NCBI GenBank assembly: GCA_021810525.1
Contig: JAJZIP010000016.1
Location: 1-32,764, forward strand
DNA length: 32,764 nt
Direction of reading: 5' to 3'
Origin: Actinomycetes bacterium
GTDB lineage: Bacteria; Actinomycetota; Acidimicrobiia; Acidimicrobiales; Acidimicrobiaceae
Position 1 is the first letter of the stretch. Every line of letters begins with the position of its first letter. The notes beneath the pieces were generated by a model. It did no database searches. It worked only from the letters and a program-made list of their open reading frames with translations, and had not been told where the DNA came from. A program made the position numbers and the translations under genes. Below are positions 25,518 to 32,061 of this stretch, piece after piece.

Positions 25518-26564
25518 TTATCCTTGGAGGGTCAGACGACGGCCCCTGAGAGTTGCCAACGAGAGAGCCAGGGCGACGGCGAGGGTGACCGACAGCAGCA
25601 CAACGACACCCCACTCGTTTGGCTGCATCCAGTTGGTCACGTTGTCACCGACTGCGACCCCGCCGTATATGTTCGGTGGGGGGTGCGGGGCATCCAGTTG
25701 TGGCTGGTAGCTTTCGGACACCAGAACATAGTTCCCCGGACTGTTGGCGTAGAGCCTGCCCACGACGCGACCGATTTTGCCATGGCTGCTGTACTCGGGC
25801 ATCGGTGAAACTGCGGTCACCTCAACGGCATGGCCCGATGGGTCGATGACTCTGAGCGCAAGATCACCGAGGGAGGGGTAGCCCGAGTAAACATTTCCAC
25901 CCTCCGCGTATACATAGAGCGTACGTGGGCTGCTGGTCTTGACAATGAGACTGCCCGGAACCCTTGTGCGGACAAAGTCGTCAGCATGGAGGGTCAGCAA
26001 GGTTTGGGCAGCGAAGAGCCATATGAAGCTGCCTGCGATCCCGGCGAGTGCCACCAGAGCCGCCAGCTTGTATCCGGACAGAGCACCCCCGTTTCCTGCT
26101 GGTCGGGAGGAGGAAGTTTGAGAGTCCTTGCGCGTAAGCCAAAGGCATATCGAAAGCGTTAACAGCGCGGCGGCTGCGAACACCGCAATCAGGAAGTTGG
26201 CGAGTTTGGTCGAAGTCGAGAAGCCCATCTCTTCGAGGGTTGAGCCAGCAGTCTCCTCGAGAGCGAGGAACACTGCGAGGGAGAGCAACCATACTGCCAG
26301 GCGGCCCCTTCGTGAGCCGAGTCGAGCTGAGTGGACCCCGAGTATGAGACCCACGACAAGAACCCAGATCACCAGTACCAGGGCTGGCAGCTCGCGCATA
26401 AAGGCATTCCACCCAGTAATTCGCTCGGGCTGATTCATCACTGCGCTGGTAAGCATGTACAGCTCCCAGAGAAAGAGGATCACGGAAGAGATGACAACCC
26501 CCAAGAATGAGAGCAGCGCAAGATTTCCCTGTCGATTGCTTGGCGGTGCAAGGGGGTGATTCAT
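25518..26564 (-). CDS. Membrane protein of unknown function with an extracytoplasmic beta domain
   Basis: 348 aa from ATG 26564, preceded by GGGGAGA; an upstream in-frame start at 26627 lacks a ribosome site. I do not recognise a family. Helices are at about residues 15-38, 55-77, 88-106, 120-143 and 165-187. A soluble region rich in Gly, Ser and Tyr (about 190-305; ADDFVRTRVPGSLIVKTSSP through GNYVLVSESYQPQL) follows and looks like a small beta-sandwich. A last helix (EWGVVVLLSVTLAVALAL) and a basic tail end the protein. It lies 208 bp before the P-type ATPase start on the same strand, so a role in the envelope or in ion transport is possible, but nothing proves it. Confidence 0.8.
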   Translation of the reverse strand: MNHPLAPPSNRQGNLALLSFLGVVISSVILFLWELYMLTSAVMNQPERITGWNAFMRELPALVLVIWVLVVGLILGVHSARLGSRRGRLAVWLLSLAVFLALEETAGSTLEEMGFSTSTKLANFLIAVFAAAALLTLSICLWLTRKDSQTSSSRPAGNGGALSGYKLAALVALAGIAGSFIWLFAAQTLLTLHADDFVRTRVPGSLIVKTSSPRTLYVYAEGGNVYSGYPSLGDLALRVIDPSGHAVEVTAVSPMPEYSSHGKIGRVVGRLYANSPGNYVLVSESYQPQLDAPHPPPNIYGGVAVGDNVTNWMQPNEWGVVVLLSVTLAVALALSLATLRGRRLTLQG

Positions 26565-27055
26565 AGCTATCTCCCCTCGGCGACTCTGTGGCTTGGCGAA
26601 TATGGTCCAACCGGAGATCCGTTCCAAGATCCGATTCCAGTTGAGCGCGGTAGCGGTAAAGTGAGCGTGTCCGGATGCATTCTGGCAGCCGGTCGAACTT
26701 TCGAGCCTTGTATCCTGCCTCCTTGATTAGGCAGCGGAGAGGCTATCCGGCTGAGGGCGGAGGCGCGCTGGTTGCTCCAGAATCTCCGTGAGCATGTTTC
26801 TTTGCGAAGATCAGCGCAGATCGGGAGCTGGGTGTGAGGTAAGCAATCCCAAGAAAATGCGGCAGACGGTACCTTGCTCTCAGTTGGAGCAGCTTCAAGC
26901 CTCGTAATCGCCATCGCGACTCCTCCGACGGTTGAGGAGAGCACAGCAGGCCGTCACCGCCAAGACTAGTGGCACTCGACAGGCCCAGCTGTAATTGCCC
27001 GACGAGAGCACCCGAGCGAGCCCATGATAGACATCGCTCAACCACCGTGAGCAGA
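26565..27055. other. 491-bp stretch between tRNA-Pro and the membrane protein gene, no supported gene
   Basis: Minus-strand frames are open at 26567-26944 and 26743-27045, but they overlap each other in different frames, lack ribosome sites and have no recognisable product. One frame gives a hydrophobic VPLVLAVTACCALL followed by basic residues and a stop near 26895, which could be the end of a decayed membrane protein. No hairpin with a T-tract and no tRNA-derived repeat is seen. I cannot assign anything here. Confidence 0.5.
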
Positions 27056-27132
27056 TGGTCGGGAAGGCGGGACTTGAACCCGCGGCCTCAGCGTCCCGAA
27101 CGCTGCGCGCTACCAAGCTGCGCTACTTCCCG
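27056..27132 (-). tRNA. tRNA-Pro (anticodon CGG)
   Basis: Reading the minus strand, all arms pair: acceptor CGGGAAG/CTTCCCG, D arm GCGC-loop-GCGC, anticodon stem CAGCG/CGCTG around loop TTCGGGA (anticodon CGG), variable loop AGGCC, T arm GCGGG/CCCGC around TTCAAGT, discriminator A. The 3' CCA is encoded (27056-27058). The anticodon reads CCG proline codons. Confidence 0.97.
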
Positions 27133-27140
27133 TAAATTGC

Positions 27141-27168
27141 AGTTAAACCAATCAGTTTGGTCTGTCTA
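27141..27168 (-). promoter_or_regulatory. Possible promoter of tRNA-Pro
   Basis: On the minus strand TAGACA (complement of 27163-27168, five of six consensus positions) is followed after 16 nt by TTAACT (complement of 27141-27146, a weak -10). The tRNA begins 8 nt further on. Confidence 0.35.
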
Positions 27169-27190
27169 GATACTCTAGTTGGGATTGAGT

Positions 27191-27595
27191 TCAGTTGGCT
27201 GGTGCAAAGGCAGTGTCTTCGAATTGGCCAGAGGTGAGCATTTCGTTCACCGCCCTCTTGATCTTGAGCGAGTCCAGGGGCTTGATGATGAAACCATCGG
27301 CACCGGAGCGCCGGGTCATGAATACATCAGCCCTTCTGTCGAGAAGTACCAGTACTTTTGTCGGGTCGATTCTCTGGGCTTTTTCACCCAGCCTGATTTC
27401 CAGCGTTATGGCGGTTGCTCCCATATTGGCAACCTGCAGATCAACTATCACGAGGTCGGGGCTCTCCTCTTTGAGCAACTCCATGAGCTCTTTGCCCGAT
27501 GAGAGTTCCACTACCTCGTTCTTTGGCCCTGCTACTGCCGAGCTGACCAAGTTCTTCAGGTTTTGCGAGTCAGAAACTATGTATATCAATGGCAC
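27191..27595 (-). CDS. Stand-alone receiver-domain protein, divergent
   Basis: 134 aa, GTG start, a single CheY-like domain without an output domain. The phospho-acceptor is probably Asp52 in LVIVDLQVANMG, and the conserved Lys is Lys105 in GFIIKPLD. The domain is atypical: the usual acidic pair after strand 1 is reduced to IVSDS (one Asp), and the switch Thr/Ser position in strand 4 reads LVLLDRRAD. It may therefore respond to phosphorylation poorly or act as a protein-binding module. It starts 38 nt after the ArsA-like pair on the same strand and has its own TAGGTT box 7 nt upstream. Confidence 0.78.
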   Translation of the reverse strand: MPLIYIVSDSQNLKNLVSSAVAGPKNEVVELSSGKELMELLKEESPDLVIVDLQVANMGATAITLEIRLGEKAQRIDPTKVLVLLDRRADVFMTRRSGADGFIIKPLDSLKIKRAVNEMLTSGQFEDTAFAPAN

Positions 27596-27602
27596 GGTAA
27601 AG

Positions 27603-27608
27603 AACCTA
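27603..27608 (-). promoter_or_regulatory. -10 box (TAGGTT) of the receiver gene, leaderless layout
   Basis: On the minus strand TAGGTT is followed by 7 nt (CTTTACC) and the GTG at 27595. No ribosome binding site is present. Confidence 0.45.
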
Positions 27609-27633
27609 CTTTATTTTTGCAGAAATTGCACTT

Positions 27634-28713
27634 TCATGGTGAAACTGAGTTTTCAAATGTCGATCTGGAATCCACAAGAACCTCCCCGATCTCTTGGATC
27701 TCGCCAAGTGACCCAATGTCGTGAGGCAGAAGAGGGACCAGGATGTGTCTGTCCTTTCCAACTATTACCGAGAGTCTAGATAGCTGTTCGAGTTCGGCTG
27801 ATCGGAGACGGACCAGATATTCGAGGTTTTCCCGGATTTCCTTTGGCACTTCGATGCGACCGTCTTCCAGCTCGTTGCCGAATTCCGGGGTAACCCTGTT
27901 GGAGATGATCATGTCGACATCGAGTTCGTACTCGTCCAGCCTTGAGGCGAAGTAGAGCGCTTCGTCGATCGTGTCCTTGTGGGTTCCGGTCACTAGCACA
28001 AATGAGGTCGAATCTTGTGCCAAAAGGTCCTGAACCTCGGCCGCCCGCTTCTTGAAGCCCTCCTCCATCCCTTCAAATGCCTGGAAGAACTCGACTGCGT
28101 CGGAGACGACCTGTGCTCCCACCACTTTTGAAATTGTCCTCAACAATATGCGCGTTGCCACCGTCACTGGCCGGAAGACGCTTTGCGATGGGGATATGAG
28201 GAGCCGAAACATTCGGTTTTCCAGAAAGCCGACCAAGCGTTTGGGAGCATTGAGGAATTCGATAGCGTTCCTGGCCGGAGGAGTGTCCACAACGAGGAGG
28301 TCGAAACGGGGGTCTGACGCAAGTTCATGAAGCTTCTCCATCGCCATGTACTCTTGAGTTCCGGAAAGGTTCTCGGTAAGGTTTTGGTAGATAGTGTTAT
28401 GAAAGATCTTCTCGACTTGTTCTGGCGAGGTCGCAAACTTCTGAACCAGCTCGTCAAAGGTTGAGTTGGGATCGAGCATCACAGCCCAGAGGTCGAACTC
28501 GGGCGCGGTATCGATCTTTCTGGGAGTGTTGGCGAGTTCAGCAATGCCCATCGCGTCGGCCAAGCGCTTGGCGGGATCGATAGTGACCACGCAGACATGT
28601 CTCCCGGCCTTGGCGGCCATATATCCGAGCGCGGCTGCGGTGGTGGTCTTGCCGACACCTCCGGTGCCGAGACAGACGATCACTTTGGATCGTTCAATTA
28701 TGTCGAGGCTCAT
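27634..28713 (-). CDS. ArsA/GET3-like ATPase, catalytic member of a pair
   Basis: 359 aa. The deviant P-loop is GTGGVGKTT (16-24, Lys22), followed by VVTIDPAKRLADAMG and the switch region VVDTPPARNAIEFL. The protein has one ATPase domain, not the duplicated form of E. coli ArsA, and lacks the ArsA arsenite-binding Cys set and the Get3 CxxC. Its start overlaps the stop of the second ArsA-like gene by ATGA, so the two are translated together and probably form a heterodimer. Actinobacteria commonly carry such a pair (M. tuberculosis Rv3679/Rv3680). The cellular role is not settled; arsenic resistance is unlikely, as no arsB, arsC or arsR is near. Confidence 0.9.
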   Translation of the reverse strand: MSLDIIERSKVIVCLGTGGVGKTTTAAALGYMAAKAGRHVCVVTIDPAKRLADAMGIAELANTPRKIDTAPEFDLWAVMLDPNSTFDELVQKFATSPEQVEKIFHNTIYQNLTENLSGTQEYMAMEKLHELASDPRFDLLVVDTPPARNAIEFLNAPKRLVGFLENRMFRLLISPSQSVFRPVTVATRILLRTISKVVGAQVVSDAVEFFQAFEGMEEGFKKRAAEVQDLLAQDSTSFVLVTGTHKDTIDEALYFASRLDEYELDVDMIISNRVTPEFGNELEDGRIEVPKEIRENLEYLVRLRSAELEQLSRLSVIVGKDRHILVPLLPHDIGSLGEIQEIGEVLVDSRSTFENSVSP

Positions 28714-29612
28714 GTCTTGGCCCGAATCTGGAGTTCGACGATATCAGCCAAGTACCTGATGTCGTCTTTGCTGAGTTCGACCGTAGGCACCAGAGGAACT
28801 TCTATTGGCTTGAGTCCGAACGCCTTTGCAGCCATGGTCTCGAAGCGCTTTTGCGACTGCGATCGAGTCCTCATGTACTCTGCGGCTTGGTAGAAAGGGG
28901 ACGTGGACTCGAGAAAAGAGAGATCTTGCACGCTGTCATTGCCAGGTATCGATGGAAGCACGGAGTTGATGAAGAGTGCACAGGGCACGATGCCGGAGTT
29001 CTCCTTCAGCTGCTTCATAGTCTCGATGCTTTCTTTGACCGGGGTCTCCTCGGCGATGGTCACGAAGGCCACCCCGAGCCGAGTTGGGTCGTCGAGCATT
29101 TCGAGGACCTCTTTGGATTGCTTCCGCAGTGGGCCGGCGGCGGCGATATCGGCCAGCCCTTTTGGCGTCGCAATCAATCGAAGAAAGTGTCCGGAGGCCG
29201 GCGCGTCGAAAATGATCAGGTCTGCGGCGTCGGATCTTTCCATCTGTTTTATCTTTGCTAGTACCAACAGGTCGGCAATACCGGGTATGGCTGTCGAGAT
29301 GATGCTGGCCAGCCCTGTCGATGAAAGGCGTTTTCCAAGCTGGCCAAGACCGTGCTCGTTCAGGTAGCTAATAAGCACCTGGCCTGGCTCAAGGGAGCTG
29401 AAGCTTAGCAGCGGGTCTTCCTTGGCCAGAAAGTGGGTTCCTGAAGTTCCTGCTATTACTGCGACACGCTTGCCTACCTTTGTGCCAAGTTCTGCTAGAA
29501 CCCTGGCTACGGTCGTCCTGCCAGTGCCGCCCTTTCCCACAACGACAAGAACCTTCTGGGCAAACAGGTCAAAGATCTTCTTTTTGTGACCTATATTGGC
29601 CGAATTTGGCAA
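28710..29612 (-). CDS. ArsA/GET3-like ATPase, second member, P-loop Lys replaced by Arg
   Basis: 300 aa from the TTG at 29612. This start is chosen over a TTG at 29636 because that codon lies inside a good -10 box, while GGAGAG lies just upstream of 29612. The P-loop reads GKGGTGRTT (26-34): the Lys that normally contacts the phosphates (GKT) is Arg32, while the signature Lys27 of the deviant Walker A is kept. The switch region is LIIFDAPASGHFLRL, like the ArsA DTAPTGH motif. Sequence length and order match the upstream partner of paired actinobacterial ArsA proteins. With the Lys changed, ATP turnover may rest mainly on the partner. It is 55 nt downstream of VKOR. Confidence 0.88.
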   Translation of the reverse strand: MPNSANIGHKKKIFDLFAQKVLVVVGKGGTGRTTVARVLAELGTKVGKRVAVIAGTSGTHFLAKEDPLLSFSSLEPGQVLISYLNEHGLGQLGKRLSSTGLASIISTAIPGIADLLVLAKIKQMERSDAADLIIFDAPASGHFLRLIATPKGLADIAAAGPLRKQSKEVLEMLDDPTRLGVAFVTIAEETPVKESIETMKQLKENSGIVPCALFINSVLPSIPGNDSVQDLSFLESTSPFYQAAEYMRTRSQSQKRFETMAAKAFGLKPIEVPLVPTVELSKDDIRYLADIVELQIRAKT

Positions 29613-29635
29613 ATCTACTCTCCGCTCCGCATACA

Positions 29636-29641
29636 AGTATA
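29636..29641 (-). promoter_or_regulatory. -10 box (TATACT) for the ArsA-like pair
   Basis: TATACT on the minus strand matches five of six consensus positions; about 17 nt upstream is a weak -35 (CTGATG). Transcription from here would give a leader of roughly 17 nt containing GGAGCGGAGAG before the TTG at 29612. It implies that the ATPase pair can be expressed apart from the DUF929-VKOR genes. Confidence 0.4.
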
Positions 29642-29666
29642 GGAGAGCCAGCCTAGAACATCAGAT

Positions 29667-30134
29667 TCACTGTATCCGAGCCGGCGAATCCACGAAATAG
29701 TCATACACCACGAGGGCGAAGATAATGACGGTTATCACATGCACCGTGGTACACCATAAACATATCGAGTTGATTATAAGAAGCTCGGCAGACACCAGCC
29801 AGAGCACAAATGCCACGCCCAAGACCATCGATCCCAATCTCGGTACCCTAAGACTGGCCTGTCTGAATCCCCAGGGCGAATTGAGGACCGACAGGTAGAC
29901 GAAATAGATCAGACCCAAGATCGCCACTGGTATTCCGAGAAAGTATGACTGTGCTGAACTGGTTACCTTGGCACAGTCGATCACACCGGTCGAGGGGCAG
30001 GCGAGAATGCCTGGTGAGGTGAAGTGCGCGATCGTCAGATAGATCGTGATCGGAATTCCAACCAAGCTGAGTCCGAAGCAGACGTACCTGACCGGCGTCA
30101 TCGAGGTGGATCTGGTGTCCTCAATCATTTCCAT
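29667..30134 (-). CDS. Vitamin K epoxide reductase (VKOR) family protein
   Basis: 155 aa with four to five membrane helices. The four VKOR cysteines are present: the loop pair Cys46 and Cys54 (ACPSTGVIDC) and the CxxC pair Cys125/Cys128 (SICLWCT) near the quinone. The conserved Ser after the first helix-loop region (VTSSAQSYFLGIPVA) also fits. In actinobacteria VKOR reoxidises a DsbA-like partner and passes electrons to menaquinone, driving disulfide formation in exported proteins. The partner is very probably the DUF929 thioredoxin-like protein encoded 103 nt upstream. The start is ATG, with GGAG 9-12 nt upstream. Confidence 0.94.
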   Translation of the reverse strand: MEMIEDTRSTSMTPVRYVCFGLSLVGIPITIYLTIAHFTSPGILACPSTGVIDCAKVTSSAQSYFLGIPVAILGLIYFVYLSVLNSPWGFRQASLRVPRLGSMVLGVAFVLWLVSAELLIINSICLWCTTVHVITVIIFALVVYDYFVDSPARIQ

Positions 30135-30237
30135 CTTCTAACTCTCCGTTCAAACTGGCAGTTTTCCTAGGTCCCAAATCTTTCTCTGCTCTTTCAGATG
30201 TTGTCCTTTGGAAACGGCTTGCGCAGCTTGGCGTCCA

Positions 30238-31086
30238 CTACTTGAGTGCCTTTTCTATCTGCTGGATATAGCCGAGGTTACAGACATTGGATGGCTGGTT
30301 GTTATCGATCTTGCAGACAGTTGCGGTGATGATGTTGGCAGTTCCGATGATCGCCTTGGCCGGTGCCGAAGAGGGTTGTGCCAGGCTCCCGGCGATTGTC
30401 TGCAAAGAGAGTCCCTGAAGGAGGCCAGGGTTGTAGCTCGCTCCGCCGAGCACATACTTGTTAGCAAAGTCGACGAAAGGAATGCCGTCAGCAGTTGGTG
30501 TATATGGCGGCTTGTCCCAGGTGGAAAGCAGATTGTTCTGCGCTGTAGTCGGAGTTTGCAGCGTGGTGTAGCTTCCGTTTGATGCTATGTTGGTCTGCAT
30601 TTCGACGCCCTCGAAGGCAATGTATTTTGAGCTGTAGCTCGAACCGTAGAAACTGAACGTCTGTGTATTTGGATAGACGTCATTGGCTCCGGAGGAGGTT
30701 GCGCCCAGTTTCTGAAAGGTCCCGAATCTAGACAAAGCGCTGACGATGGCCCATCTCTGCGCGGCGCAGTAAGGGCAGTAATCGGCTCCCATGTACAGTA
30801 CCTCTGGGAGGCCGCCCTTTGTCAGAGACGATGTCTCTTTTATCGAAGAAGGCTTTGGCAAGGCTGAGTCGTACCCTATCGAAGCAAATGCGCTTTCTGG
30901 CACTCCGGTAGTAGCTGCGACCACATCGGATGGGGCAACAGTTGAGCTTGTTACCTTGCTCGACGAGGACTTATTGATTTTGACCAGGATCAGCGCTGCG
31001 ACGATCAGGAGCACGACAACGATCGATATCAAGGTGATGATCTGCCCACGCTGTGCAGATGCCGCCTTCTTCTTTTGTTTTGCCAT
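30238..31086 (-). CDS. DUF929 membrane-anchored thioredoxin-like protein (CPYC)
   Basis: 282 aa from ATG 31086, chosen because GGAGG lies 4 nt upstream; a TTG at 31146 in the same frame has no such site. The N-terminus is basic (KQKKK), followed by one membrane helix (about 15-36), a Ser/Thr-rich linker and a thioredoxin-like domain with GADYCPYCAAQRW (Cys104, Cys107). The C-terminal part has a Pro-containing DGIPFVDFANKY loop, probably the cis-Pro side of the active site, and two more Cys (TVCKI and NVCNLG). The domain should lie outside the membrane. The neighbouring VKOR suggests it is a DsbA-like oxidase that VKOR recharges. DUF929 is known from archaea and actinobacteria but poorly studied. 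Confidence 0.88.
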   Translation of the reverse strand: MAKQKKKAASAQRGQIITLISIVVVLLIVAALILVKINKSSSSKVTSSTVAPSDVVAATTGVPESAFASIGYDSALPKPSSIKETSSLTKGGLPEVLYMGADYCPYCAAQRWAIVSALSRFGTFQKLGATSSGANDVYPNTQTFSFYGSSYSSKYIAFEGVEMQTNIASNGSYTTLQTPTTAQNNLLSTWDKPPYTPTADGIPFVDFANKYVLGGASYNPGLLQGLSLQTIAGSLAQPSSAPAKAIIGTANIITATVCKIDNNQPSNVCNLGYIQQIEKALK

Positions 31087-31269
31087 CGATCCTCCGCCGT
31101 GAAAATGACTCCAATATCTAGGCATGTTAGTCAGAGCGACGACCAACAGTCCAGCAAGAAAACTACCAGCATCCTAGCATCAAAGCGATTCGGGTTTGGT
31201 TGTGACTGCGCTTGCTCATTGTGTGGCGCGTCTTTTATGGAGGCCGCTACCGGCTAAAATGGATTCGTT

Positions 31270-32061
31270 GTGAGTAAGCAGATTTCGCTGAGCCTTTCAA
31301 AAAGTGAAGTTGAGGGAAAAACAATCGGATACCTCTCGGGGGGAGAAGGGCCGCCTCTTCTGTTCATCCATGGTTGGGCAGTCACCCCTTTTGTCTACCG
31401 GTCGGCGCTGGATCTGGCGGCTCGAACCGGCAACAGGGTCATTGCGCCGTTTCTGCCCGGCTTTGGGCCCTCAGAGTCATTTGATGGCCAGTGGCCCTCC
31501 TCGTTGGAGGTAAGCGAGTGGATCGAGACCTTTCTGGAGCGGTCCGGTGAGGAAAGACCGGCGGTGGTAGTCGGCCACTCTCTCGGGGGAGGAATTGCCG
31601 CCAGCTATGCCGCTCATTTTCCAGGCTCGATAGAACGGCTCTTTCTGATGTCTTCGGTTGGCGGGCATGTCACACCCCAAGAGGGCTTTGCCCAGACAAG
31701 GTCCGCTCTTGGCTGGTCTCTGTCGCTTCCAATGGACCTGTTGGCGTCGGAGGTTACCTATGGCAATATGGTCACCATGATCGGCACCGGTATGATCCAG
31801 CTGATCCGTGACCCGATCGGGCTTTGGAGGCTCTCCAGGGTGGCGAGGAGCTATTCGCTGTTTTCGGAGCTCGAGAAGATCGTTGGTTCCGGGGCCAAGG
31901 TGTTTGTGATTGGAGCTGAAAGCGACAAGGTCATAACTCGGGATGCAGTAGCTCGATTGGCTAATTACGCCTCAGTTGATCCGATCTGGGTTCCCGGCAC
32001 GCACAGCTGGATCAGTGCGCATCCGGAAAAGTTTGTCGAGGTGCTGGCTAGCTCTTGCTGA
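31270..32061 (+). CDS. Alpha/beta hydrolase
   Basis: 263 aa, GTG start; TAAAAT lies 9 nt upstream and no ribosome site is seen. The fold motifs are clear: LLFIHGWAVTPF (oxyanion region), the nucleophile elbow VVVGHSLGGGIAA, an acid candidate in VIGAESDKVIT, and the catalytic His in VPGTHSWISAHP. The cap region between is short and hydrophobic. The family includes BioH-like esterases, lipases and C-C hydrolases; the substrate cannot be told. It is convergent with selB: the two stop-codon ends overlap by 14 bp. Confidence 0.87.
   Translation: MSKQISLSLSKSEVEGKTIGYLSGGEGPPLLFIHGWAVTPFVYRSALDLAARTGNRVIAPFLPGFGPSESFDGQWPSSLEVSEWIETFLERSGEERPAVVVGHSLGGGIAASYAAHFPGSIERLFLMSSVGGHVTPQEGFAQTRSALGWSLSLPMDLLASEVTYGNMVTMIGTGMIQLIRDPIGLWRLSRVARSYSLFSELEKIVGSGAKVFVIGAESDKVITRDAVARLANYASVDPIWVPGTHSWISAHPEKFVEVLASSC

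Noticed and set aside
26743-27045. 100-aa minus-strand ORF next to tRNA-Pro
   Set aside because: It has low-complexity composition, no ribosome site and overlaps another open frame; nothing supports it as a gene.
27634-29612. Arsenite efflux ATPase (ArsA) function
   Set aside because: There are no arsenite-binding Cys, no duplicated ATPase halves and no ars genes nearby.
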